Shown here: one piece after another, positions 1 through 11,300 of the stretch
How the letters are laid out: the number at the start of each line of letters is the position of its first letter
How positions within the stretch are numbered: position 1 is the first letter of the stretch
Origin: Pleodorina starrii
Lineage: Eukaryota; Chlorophyta; Chlorophyceae; Chlamydomonadales; Volvocaceae
Length of the DNA: 64,000 bases
Direction: 5' to 3'
Assembly: GCA_030267565.1 (NCBI GenBank)
Contig: BRXU01000005.1
Span: forward strand, 5,833,452 to 5,897,451
Notes under the pieces: generated by a model
What the model was told of the DNA's origin: nothing
The model's input: only the letters and a program-made list of their open reading frames with translations
Database searches by the model: none
Made by a program: the position numbers and the translations under genes

Positions 1-3000
1 TGATGGAGGTGATGGGGGTGGTGGGCTGGGAGGCTCGGGCGATGGCGGCCGGGGGCCGGGAGGGTTCGGGAGAGGTGGTAAGGGGCTGGGCGGTGAAGGA
101 GATGGTGGCGGTGGCCTAGGCGGCTCAGGCGATGGCGGTTGTGGGCTTGGTGGAGAGGGCGACGGCGGCAAGGGGCTTGGTGGCTGTGGTGACGGCGGCG
201 GCGGGCTTGGCGGCTCGGGAGATGGCGGCGGTGGGCTGGGCGGTGAGGGTGATGGTGGCGACGGTGGCCCTGGGCTAGGAGGCTCAGGGTTAGGCGGCGC
301 CGGGCTCGGTGGCTTGGGTGAAGGTGGGGTTGGGCTTGGCGGCTCGGGTGACGGCGGTTTAGGTCTAGGTGGATTTGGAAATGGTGGCGGCGGGCTTGGT
401 GGTAAGGGAGACGGCGGCGGGGGACTTGACGGCTCAGGCGAAGGCGGCGATGGGCTAGGCGGCGAGCTTAATGGCGCAGGTGATGGTGGAGGCGGCGGGC
501 TGAGGGGCACCGGCGACGGCGGCGGCGAGGGGCTGGGCGGGACAGGCGAGGGCGGCGAGGGGCTGGGCGGGACAGGCGAGGGCGGCGAGGGGTCGGACGG
601 GACAGGCGAGGGCGGCGAGGGGCTGGGCGGGACGGGCGAAGGCGGCGAGGGGCTGGGCGGGAGGGGCGAAGGCGGCGAGGGGCTGGACGGGAGGGGCGAA
701 GGCGGCGAGGGGCTGGGAGGGAGGGGCGAAGGCGGCGAGGGGCTGGGCGGGAGGGGCGAAGGCGGCGAGGGGCTGGGCGGGAGGGGCGAAGGCGGCGGCG
801 GGCTGGGCTTGACAGGCGACGGCGGCGGGGGTGGCGTCGGGGACGGTGGAGGCGGCGGTGGAGCGTTTGGTTTAGGCACTGGCGGTGGTGGTGGTGGTGG
901 TGCCGGAGAGGGTGAAGGATCCGCTCGGATTGGTGGAGGCGGGGCTGGACGCGTCAGCGGCGGAGGCGGGAAGGGCGGCAGCAGTGGCAGGTCCACCTCA
1001 ACACGGCTGTAGCATACCGCCACTAGCGGAACATATCCATCCGGGCTCGATTGGGACCCCGGGGGCACGGCTACAGCCAAGGACATCCGGCGGAAGTCCT
1101 GCAAGGTGTCAGCAGAGAATTCCGACGCCTGCCCGTCCGCTAGTTGCCGGCGGCTCCCCGACGCCAGTGCTGCCAGCGGCTGCGGCCGCGGTTTCGGCAG
1201 CGGCGGAGGTAGAGGCGGCCGGCGCCTCGGCGGCGGCGGCGGTGGGGGCCGTTTCCTTGGCGGCCGAGGTTGCGGCTGCGTGGACGGTGTCGATGGTGAG
1301 GGTGAGAGCGGCGATTGGGTGACAGCTGATGGTGGCTTGGGTGAGGACGGTGCTGGCGGCGACGGCGAGGGTGGAGGTGGCGGCAGCTGCGGAGGGAGAG
1401 GGGACGGGGGCGGAGGCGAGGGTGGAGGTGGTAGCAGCTGCGGTGGGGGAGGGGACGGGGGCGGAGGCGAGGGTGGCTGCCTTCGTGAACCGGAAGGACG
1501 AGGCGGACGGGGTGACGGCGGGCGAGGTCTCCTAGGGGGCTTTGGTGATGGAGGCCGGAATAGACTATTGGCGGTTGGTGGTGATAGTGGGGCGGATGGC
1601 CGTGGCGGCGGTGGCTCAGGCGAGAGCGGCGGTGTGTCTGGGGATGGTGGCGACGGCTCAGGGGATGGCGGCGGTGGTGGGGACGGTGGCGGCGGTGACG
1701 ACGGTTCGGGGGACGGTGGCGGGGGTGAGGGCGGCATCGGTGACGGCGGCGGCGGCGACGGCGGCATCGGTGACGGCGGCGGTGGTGACGGCGGCCGAGG
1801 CGACGGCGGTGGGGGCGACGGCGACGTCAACGGCAGCTGCGGCGCAGGTGACGGCGCCGGCGGCGCTGCCGCCCAGACAAACGCCACGAGGCACGTATCG
1901 TTTGCGCTGTCAAGCGACAACCGGCCGTTGCAGAGGCGTCGCACGGGCAGGTTACTGCACTTTGCCATCAGGAAGACGCCGCGCGTCAACGGATCGACAT
2001 CCGCCTCCGGGGAAGTCACCGCCAATGGCAACCCGGCATGTATCGCCGCCGCCTCCATCGCTAACTGTAGGCGTTGTCGGAGCTCCGCGAGGTCTATCGT
2101 AAGCTCCACGTAATCTGAGGCGGGGGAGGCGGTCAGGCCTGCACGCAGCGGCAGTGGCAGTGGAAGCAGCGGCAAAAGCAGCGGCAGCTGAGAGGCGCTC
2201 CAAAACGCGAAAGTGACGAAGGGCGCAGCGGACAAGGTCGTCCGTGGAGCACAGTGGCAAGGGCGCCGTTTGTTCCGTCGCGTGCAGTAGCCACCATACT
2301 GTGTGCAGTAGCACGATACTGCGGAGCCGCTCCAGGTGGTGCGCGGAGGGAAGCTCCCGGGGAAACGTTTTAGACAGCCCTGCGCTTGGCCAGTAGTCGT
2401 GGGTACAGTGTGCTCCAATCCCCAAAGGACCACACGGAAGACAAAATCACGGGTGACCACTGACCAGCATCGGGCGCAGCGGGGAACACGTGTTTGGCAC
2501 TAATTTGCAACGGCACATGCTCCACGGAATTCCAAGACGCCGTGCCCCGATGCTGCGGCACGTGCACCCAGCCAACGAAGAACGAAGAGCACTTACCCGC
2601 GAAGGCGCGCACGGGCAGGCCCACGGGGTCCGGGCCAACCCACGGGACAGTGGGTCTGAACCACAGGTACCCCTCAAAGGCCCTGCCTATCACGCCCGGC
2701 TGCAGAGGCGTCGTTATGTCCACGTTATAGCAGCTGGTGGCGCGACTGGAATCGAGCTTGAGCACCAACGAGCTTAAGGGCCCCCGGGAGGAGACGGGGC
2801 CCGACGAAAGGGTGCGGCGGCGGTGGGCGGTGGCGGCGAGGGCTTGCTGCTCCAGCCGGAAAGAGTAGTGGTTCCTGCATGCGGGGTTGATGCGGGGGAT
2901 GGGGTGTGTGAGGTTTATTTGCGCCAACGGGAGTGCAGCTTCTCTTCTGACGTTCTTAGGTGGCCGTTGACAGGAGCTTTATGGCGGGCAGGCAGACGCC

Positions 3001-5736
3001 AGCCGCAGCGAGTCTCTTGCAGGAAAGCTGGCATGAAGGTGAAGGAGATACGCACTCTGGATGCCATGAGAAGGGGACCGATTTGGGGATAGTTACGGGA
3101 ATGGTTTGATATGTTGAGTGCATCCTCCATCCTGTGTCGCGTGTTGTGAGTGGGATGGCGTCCTCGAGCTCCGAAGCCGGAGCAAAGGCGGCTGCGCCAA
3201 GCGCCCCCGCCGGCACCCAGGCACCCAGGCACGCAGGCACCCAGGCCGGGGCCTACCTTGTCATGATCTTGACATCCGCGCCGAATAAGAGGCTGTACGG
3301 TGAGGACCGGCAACCACAATCGCCTCCGACAGAGGACAGCGGAAAGCTGCACCATGCCAGGAAAAGGTGGGCGATTTCGTCGCGGTCCAATACGTACGGC
3401 ATCAGTAAAAGGAGGGGACAAACTCACAAACATGCGTTTCCATACTCTCAATAGTGCATCCGGAACGCAACTGCATATACGAAAACCAGGATTCGAGTCA
3501 CCCAGATGACCTCCCGTTGAGCTACGACAACGAAACATTTCGACAAACGCCGAGGGCAGGACAGGACCACGGTTTGTTGTACCGGTGTAGAATCACGTGT
3601 TCGGTGCAAACGTTCACATTATATCTTAGGAACGGTCCTATAGCCAATGGTGTCTACGTCTCGACGCCTGCTGTTCCTTTCCCCGCCTATAGTCGCGCTT
3701 CGCCAGATAGATCAAACGCGGGTTGATTACGGCATGCATTGCACTGGTACCGGTATTCTACGTCCACAAACTGTGGAGCTGGAAACCGCTTGGACACGTG
3801 GCGGACTGGCCCAAAGATCGCCGTACTCGCAGCACACGCACAGGAAAGCGCGCCCCTTCTCTTCCCGAGCCCCCTCCCTTCCGACCACCCACCCACCTGA
3901 CGCCGCTAGGGAATATGTCCTTGTCGATTATCGGTACGACAATCTCCAGATCGAAATCAGGCGGCTGGAGTTGCATTGCCAGCGAGCAGTTTGGGGAGGC
4001 CCCGTCCGCTGCGTCCGTGTACGGACAATGCACCGTGTGCCGGGATGAAGGGGAGGCGGGACACAAGGAGGAGCAATGCGCTTTCCCAATTCAATCCGGT
4101 TGCGTTTACAAGTTAAACGCTGAGACCGGCAGCGCGCGGGGGAGGGACACGGGAGACGTGCAAGCTGCGAGGGAGAGAAGCACTGGGAGCATGAGGCTGC
4201 ACCAAGGGGACATCCGGGCACGTGCAGCCAAGTATGGCTTCCCGCTTCGCTGCCTGGGGCCCGCCGCCTGCTGCCGAGCCCCTCTGATCCCGGTACACAA
4301 ATCGACGACTTGACAGCAGGCGCGCTGGCTCAATCACGGGCAGCGCTTGAAGCGGCTGCGGGAGCTCTCCAGCGGGGGGGGGGGCGAGTCCAGCAGCCAA
4401 CAACACATCTCTTATCAGGTCCCAGGTGTCGTAAGCCCGTAATCCCCTTGCAAAGGTTGCGACTCTCACTGAGATCGCAGGTACGGAACTCCCGGCCCTG
4501 GACCTTAACGGAACGGAAACCACCCTGCTTCCCTTCCTCCCGGCTCCCAGACCCCGTGTACCCCGCGCGCCAGACGCACGACACTAGTAGTCTAGTACCT
4601 GATGGAGGGGTCCTCGGCGGGGGAGGAGACCTGCGTAGCGAGTTCATAAGGCAATGCCACACAAGCACGCCTTAGAGCACTGCACATCCAAACACATCAT
4701 GCATTATCAGGGCGCCAGCCTCGACCGAAACTGCAGAGATGCGGGAGAAGCAGGCTGCCGACGTGCCGAGATATGAGCACTGTCAGCCACGGGTGATGAG
4801 ACGCACGTGATAAGACGTACGAGGTGTAAATGCGTCCAAGCGGGACTCTTGACAACGCACAACTCGCAAAGGCGTTGTGTATTCAGCTGCTTGCAGCTTT
4901 AGTAGACACGACATGTGCTAGGAGAGACCCTCCCTCCTGGGAGAACCCCTAAGGATCCCCTACACAACTCGGAAGTTGAACGTTTTTACAGCGTTCCCTC
5001 ACACGCACACGCATGCCTACCTGATTGCAGCCGTGTCTTTTGTGGTCGAGGGCGGCTCGTAACCGGAATCCGTGGGAGCGCTCCTGGGAGAAGCTGGGGT
5101 CGAAGCTGGGGATGGTGGGGACGACGGTGGCGGCTGCGGCGGCGGCGGACGCGAAGGCGGCGGAGCCCGTGGTGGGCTTGGCGGCGGCGGTGATGGTGGC
5201 GGCGGTCGTGGCGGCGACCATGGCGGCGGCCGTGGCGGCGGCGGCGGCGACAGTGACGGCTGGGCTGGTGGAAGCGGTGAAGGGGGTGGCAGTGCGGCTG
5301 GGGACTGGGCCAGCGGTGGGGTTGCCTTCATGAACCATGGCGGTGGTCGTGGCTGGCTAACCGCCCACCAGATTCCCCCGTAACGGCGGGGCGGCGGCAG
5401 TGTCGCCTGGGCGACACTGCTGCGGCAACTCCCCAGGAGCAGCAAGACGGAGATGGACAGGAAAGAGGCAGCAAGCGGCAGGAGCGGCCGCTGGCGCCGG
5501 CATCGCGCACCCGTTGCTTTTACATAGCTGCGGCGGCAGTCATCCGGGTCGCAGTTCCATGAATTGCTGTGTGGGAGGGCTGAAGTGGAGGCCAGGGGTG
5601 GCTGAGATGCGGCGGATGGGTTCGCCGGGATATGGCAGCTGCGAGCTACTGAGCCCGCCGCGCCACCAAGTGCAAATGCGACATCCGGCGCGCTCGATGC
5701 TGCTTTCGTTTGAGCGTGCTTCGCGTTGGGCGACAT
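1..5736 (-). CDS. Pherophorin-like extracellular matrix glycoprotein (gene A), 3' end outside window
   Basis: Secreted hydroxyproline-rich matrix protein of the volvocine pherophorin type, by domain architecture. The first exon (about 5021-5736, donor CAATCAG|GTAGGC) carries a hydrophobic segment ([19 protein letters not shown]) then a Pro-rich stretch. Later exons: about 4330-4500 ([16 protein letters not shown]), about 4050-3897 ([16 protein letters not shown], donor GTCAG|GTGGGT), 3257-3346 ([19 protein letters not shown], the Cys-x-Cys start of a pherophorin domain), 2597-2874 ([16 protein letters not shown] and [12 protein letters not shown]), then one exon from about 2260 to the window edge with [20 protein letters not shown] and [10 protein letters not shown], followed by Ser-Pro modules. 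The last frame is open to position 1. Every listed exon has a counterpart in gene C. ATG at 5736 is the first in-frame start but lies about 90 codons before the signal segment, so the true first exon may differ. The exon near 3000-3100 is unresolved. Function is inferred from family only. Confidence 0.72.
524..800 (-). repeat. 30-bp coding tandem repeat (Ser-Pro decapeptide)
   Basis: About nine copies of a 30-bp unit lie inside the gene A Pro-rich exon. Read on the minus strand they give a decapeptide SPSPPSP(V/L)PP, a typical substrate for prolyl hydroxylation and glycosylation in algal wall proteins. The plus-strand Gly-rich reading (GEGGEGLGG) is the shadow. Copies differ by a few substitutions (ACA versus AGG codons on the plus strand), giving two sub-blocks. 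Confidence 0.8.
3489..3524 (-). repeat. tRNA-like (SINE-type) promoter fragment
   Basis: On the minus strand TAGCTCAACGGG resembles an internal A box and GACTCGAATCC a B box. They are only about 13 nt apart, so the anticodon arm is missing and this is not a tRNA gene. It sits between exons of gene A, so it is probably an old intronic SINE piece. Confidence 0.4.
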
Positions 5737-8345
5737 AATTCCCAAGTCGCGCGATGCTCACTGCGCGACCACCTCACGGCTTTCGAGCAACAGGTGGGTC
5801 GTTGCCCTACTGGGCGCGCCTTGAGCGGCACCTAAGAGCGCCGAAGTTTGTTCCTCACTAGATTAGTTAAATCATAACATTTGGAATGTCATTGCTCCAT
5901 GCATTAATACTGGTGCCAACTGTGTCACACATCTAGGGCCTTCTGTGACTGTAGACTAGGGATCTAATAAAGGATAAAACATTTAACCATAGCTTCTCAT
6001 TTGGGGATTGGAGGAAGAGTCCCGCGGCCAACGTCGTATTTGCGAATTGGTGCGTGAACGTACGTGTTAGAACGGCCTTGCGCCAGGTGAACTGAAAAGC
6101 TACAAATGATATTCCTGGACGCGATAGATTACAATAAATGCCTCCGTACCCTACGAAACAAAGCGCAAGTCATCACGACCAAAGAACCGTTCGTGTCTGT
6201 ACGGGTGAGCGCGGGTAAGGCAGACAGATACACCTATCCACAGTGACGTTTATTGCGCTCGACTACATGTCATAAACGACAAAATACAATCATTCAATTT
6301 CTTAGTGGTATGCAACTTGTATGCTTTCGACAGTTCGCGGTGGGCGGAAATGATGATTTGCACAGTTAGCATATGGTATCGCACTGTAGCATTGTTTGAT
6401 AACAATTATAATATGTATAACTCATCTTCGTATGCATGTTTGCCATGTTCCTATCTGCAAGTGATAGGATATGATTTGACGTCTGACACGGAAATGGAGT
6501 TCAGCAAAGCCTAGCAAAGTGGCGGAGTGACAATCTGCAAGCACGACTACGCGATACGTGCCCCTACGTTCATGAGCCATTTAATCGATTTGCCCTTAAA
6601 TTCTTCCTTGGCAATGGAAATCTCGTATGCTACATGTACTATCATGAACTAGTCGTGCTTTCATCAATCGTAAGCGCTTCACAACAAAGAAGGCGACGTT
6701 GGTGCTTGATAGCGTTCAGGGACGCCGCAACCGTTTCGGCATCGTACCTGCCTTGAGCGGGGCCTACCTGAGAGGCTGTTCGCACATAGCTGGCAAGAGC
6801 TCTATCCTGCCATGTAATTGCTTCAATACACAGACCGTCGTCTTCCAGTTCATATCTTCTTCGGCTTGCTGTTGTACGGTTCGACAAAGTACGTGCCAAG
6901 ACGGCTCCGTGAACGCGGCGCGGTTATCGAAGCCGCCCGGGCTGTTCACAACGCACCCGGCCGCTGGGGTCCGTGTGACTGCGATCTGATGTTGTTGTTC
7001 CTGCAGTGGACTCCAGACCCTCGGACAGATAAGAGCCAGCGGGGCTGCGGTGGGTGCGAAACACGGCGCCAGGCAATGTGCGACCGGCTGATGCCGCCAG
7101 GGGAGAGAGCAGGTTGCGCCCGGGCCAATGCCCGAGGGGCATTTCCTGAAGAGGACCGTCAGAAGCAGAGGCGCGGGCGCGTAGGAGAGAGGGCGGATAC
7201 GCGAATTAGAAGTCGTGGAGCTGCGGCCATGGCGCCTAGCGGGCGTATCAGCTTCATAGCTACGTGAAGAGGCGTTCCGCGGTGGCCATAGCGGGGGAAG
7301 TTAAGGCCTCCCCGAGACTTTTTCACGCGCACAACCCAAGACCAGCAAAACCGCATGACACCGCATCCCTTGAGCGGCCTGCGCCAGCCCCCGCCTGAGC
7401 ATCGCTACAAGCCTGCCGCATGCCAACGGCCGAGCTGTTGAGGGAGCGGTCATCAGCTGCCTGCACCAATGCTGTCGCAAGGGCGCCGCCGCCGGCCAGG
7501 CTGATGTGCACATACCCGTATGCGCAGCCATGCGACGCCGCCTAGACCCCGTGTTCCGTGATCGGTGTGGAATAAATCCCATAGCCCCTTCTCCCCCATC
7601 TCGTCAATCCCCATGTGGCCGGCCCGGGCCCTGACCACTCACGCACTCAACCCTACTCAGCCAACAGAACGCCTGGTACGAACTGGACCAAGCTTCGATG
7701 GCTGACCCCCAGTACACAGGCTACAAGGGCCGCAAGAGGGCCGGCTACAAGGACCGCATCCCGCTACCTGCCAGCGTGCCAGGCTGCAAGCGCCGCATCT
7801 TACGCAGCTTCACAGCCTGATGTGGCCGATGCCATCTATACCAGCAGCCCACGTCGCGCAGTGGTTTTCCCGAGCAAAGCAGCTAATAATAAGCAATAAG
7901 CAAGGACCGCGCCAGCCCTGTTGGCGCATCAAGGCGTATTCAACCAACCCTGCGCGCTGCACCCCCGGCGCATCTTATCCAGGACGAGGGGCATCACAGT
8001 TCACGTAGGCGCGCCAAACTTAGGAAGGGCCCAGAATCCTATCCACACTGCAACGATTATATATTATATAGGCGCACGTGTGATGCGCGCCGACGGCCTG
8101 CCAGCGGCATCCATGCCTTTCAGGCAGTCCGGCAAGCCTCTCTCACCCCTGCAGCCACCTCACCACACATACATACAGCGGACCCTGAGGATCACCACCT
8201 GGTGCATATGGCACCTGACACATTAGACACACACACATGCATGGCATGTGTGTCTGCAGCACATCCCACCAAGCCGGCCAGCCCACCCGCCCGGCCAACC
8301 CAACCCGCCAGCCAAGCCCACCCGCTCGTCAGCTGACTGGAGACG
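5737..8345. other. Intergenic spacer between genes A and C
   Basis: This 2.6 kb holds the putative upstream region of gene A and the 3' flank of gene C. From about 5830 to 6640 it is clearly more AT-rich than the genes and has no convincing coding frame. Around 7690-7810 there are a few imperfect GGCTACAAGG-type copies. No promoter element could be identified with confidence. One possible small coding stretch is listed separately. Confidence 0.6.
6642..6899 (-). CDS. Possible small or fragmentary coding stretch, unrecognised
   Basis: An 85-codon minus-strand frame with ordinary globular composition rather than the Arg/Ala/Pro bias of shadow frames, for example RRYELEDDGLCIEAITWQ and ETVAASLNAIKHQRR. 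I do not recognise the family. It may be a single exon, a relic of a mobile element or chance. No neighbouring exon with a matching phase was found, and the first codon given here is not secured. Confidence 0.18.
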   Translation of the reverse strand: MARTLSNRTTASRRRYELEDDGLCIEAITWQDRALASYVRTASQVGPAQGRYDAETVAASLNAIKHQRRLLCCEALTIDESTTSS

Positions 8346-11300
8346 CTAAATGAGGCCCTTCGGCCTGCAGATGGTGACAAACCGGTGTTCTGGCGTGTCC
8401 ACAAACGCAAAGAGGCACAAGCCGTCGGCGGTGCGCTTGCAGATGTTGGAGAAGGAGCCCATCGCGGCGCAACGGGTCAGCAGGAAAATGCCGTCGGTGA
8501 AGGTGCCCTTGAGGCTGTATACGTACAACTCGATGTGCTGACGGTCGTATGTGATTCCTGCGTGTCGTAAATGCAGCGGGTCTGTTGCTGCGGTAACGGT
8601 GGCAGCAGACAGCACCCGACAGCAGACTGAAGCGCGTTTCCGCCGTCAGAGCGTCAGTAGTACTGACTCAGTACCTTGTGCCGTCTCCCGATTAAGGCAA
8701 AGGGGCCGAACGAAGCGGCTGTGCCTGCGCTGCGCCCTTCCGTTTAGACCCGACCACTCACCGACTCGCGCTGAAAGCCACGATGACGGCGCGGTGGTAT
8801 TGTCCTTCCAGAACTTGACGCCCCTGCTCCGAATTAGACACAGCAATGCGAGCGGCAGCGCGGGTAGTTGGTTATCAGTTATCAGTTGGTTATCGTACTT
8901 CCAGGTTGCGCCGGCGCTGGCAGGGAGAACGAGGGGTAATCAACGATGCACACGGCTTCCCCAATGGACCGCTGCAATTGTGCACATCCAGTCTCGTGCA
9001 CACGTCAGACTGTCGACGGACGGTCGCGCTCAGGGCTGCGTTCAGCGCTTTGGAAGTAGGTATCAGATCTGTTGCGAATAAGGGCGGCGAAGGTGGGCGG
9101 CAAGCAAGCCGGCAGGCTTCCCCACACCGGGCACTGTACAGGCGGCGTCGGCCTAACCGTCCGAACACTATTTTCTTCTCAATGCGAGCAGGCCTCCGGC
9201 CGGCGGTACGGCACGGCAGTAGCCGTGGCCGCGCCGTCGTGTGTCTTGCCGCCCAAACATTGCACAAATACCAACCTGTAATTTGTGGCCTGATCGACAT
9301 ACGTCAAGGTGCCGTTGGTGTAGCACATCGCTGCCGCCGAGTCGATCCGGAACGCGATCTTGTTGATGTTTGGACGGATCGTACTGCAGTTGTACGGCAA
9401 CGTAGGGCAACCCAGTCAAGCCCGCTCGGACGGGCTTCGTTGGTATTTTGGAATGACACGCTGTCAGCTCGCCGGAAGCAGCTTTGCCCAAATACAGTAA
9501 GCCAGTTTAGCACACATCCTTCTCTACCTACATCACTCAATACACAACGGCGCGAGCACTGCCGCGAGGCACCCTACCGGCATGTGTCCAGCGCTGCACT
9601 CCGTTCCGTCCTGCATGTGGTACGCAACCACCGCCTATTTCGTAAATTGACGCCCTAAGCCCCTAACTGCCCTCTGCCCTCCCTCCTCTTCACTTCGCCC
9701 TGAACTCACGCGCACACGGGCGTAACCGCGGCGTTGACACTCTCGTCGCAGACCTTGCCGTAGAGTCTAAACGTGTGGTAAGTGCTGCAGACAAAGAGGA
9801 GATGAAGGCGTGGAGACGCATTCGACAGGGGCGGCGGCACAACGGACAGCGTCAGTGCGCGTTGGGAGCTTGAGACACGCCCGATCTACCGTACCTGTGC
9901 GGGGCATGGAGAGCTGGACCAACAGAGCACACCCCGGCTGAAAACACGCCGCCCACAGATTATTATGTCCCAGTCGTAAAGTTGGCAGTTTCTGTAACAC
10001 CGCCCATTGTCAACCGCACGTCTTCGGCCCCAATATGTTTGGCGGTCGAACAGTCGGAGGCTCGGAGCTCCCTCTGGGCTCTTGTTTTCCTTAGAGCCCG
10101 CAGCGGTGTCCGGGGTGACCCACGGCTCAGCGGCTCTTAGGGTGACCCATGGGTCTGCTGCTCTTAGGGTGACCCTCGGGTCTGCTGCTCTTAGGGTGAC
10201 CCTCGGGTCTGCTGCTCTTGGGGTGACCCACGGGTCAGGGTGACCCACGGGTCTGCCTTTGTGAAGGTACCCAGGTGTAAATCCCTTCACCAGCTTATCT
10301 TCTGCCTGGGACCTCTCGGCTTGCAGGAAAACTGGCCAACCCGGGTTGAACCAGGGGTCGCCAGAGCCACCCAGTGTGGCGCATGTGCACGTGTCCCTGG
10401 CGCCCCCCACGGCGGCTCGCGACGTGTCGTATCAGATTGTCAGCAAGCCGGTCAGCCAGTCAGCCAGTCAGCAAGGAGTTGCTACCGTGACTCACATGCC
10501 CTTGTACTCGATGTCAGGGCCAAAGCGCAGGCCGTACGGCGAGGCACTGCAGGAGCAGACGCTGGAGCGGAAGATGCCGTACGGGAACTGCTCGCCGTCC
10601 GCGAATATGCTGCCCGTGCCTGTGACGTTGCAACTGACGGTTTCATGGGCAACTATATGAAAGGTGGGAGGAAGGGAGGGAAACGGGAAGGAAGGCAGGA
10701 AGGAGGGAAGGAAGCAGGAAGGAGGCAGGAAGGAGGGAAAGGTGGAAAGAGGGAAGGATGCAAAAATGCGGAGTAGAGGGACGGCGGGAAGGAGCGAGGG
10801 AAGAGGGAAAAGATGGAAACACGGAACATGCGCGCAACCCTTTGTGGGAGCCTACGTCGTGTGTTCCGGGCCGACCAGATGCAGTAACGGTCGGAAGCTG
10901 TGTAGACTCGCCACCAGCGTTCCCTGGCCAGCACCAGGCCTGGCAGATATGTGACAACAAATCACACACGCGCCCACTTACACACGCGCACACACACATT
11001 CCCCTCACCCCCCCCCCACACACAAACGCACACGCGCACGCGTAAGCGTGGGCGCACGTGGCAAAAAAGGAACCCCCGAAACCCGCCGTGCTGCGCCGCA
11101 CGGCACGGGATGCTCGGGCTGCAACCTAGCCCAGAACCCACTACCTGCGCCCGGTGGTGACCCGTCCATCTTCGGCGCCTCAGGCACGTTCCCTAGGCTC
11201 GGCGGCATTGCTGGCAGGAGAGGGGCCGCCGGGGCATCCGGCGGCAGTGCCGCTGTGGGGGACGGAACTGGTGGGGTTGTCGAGGGCGGTGAGGGCGGGC

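Noticed and set aside
314..1012. Plus-strand Gly-rich protein (GEGGEGLGG repeats)
   Set aside because: It is the complement of the gene A Ser-Pro exon, whose minus frame also contains the pherophorin-type domain and the VCYS segment.
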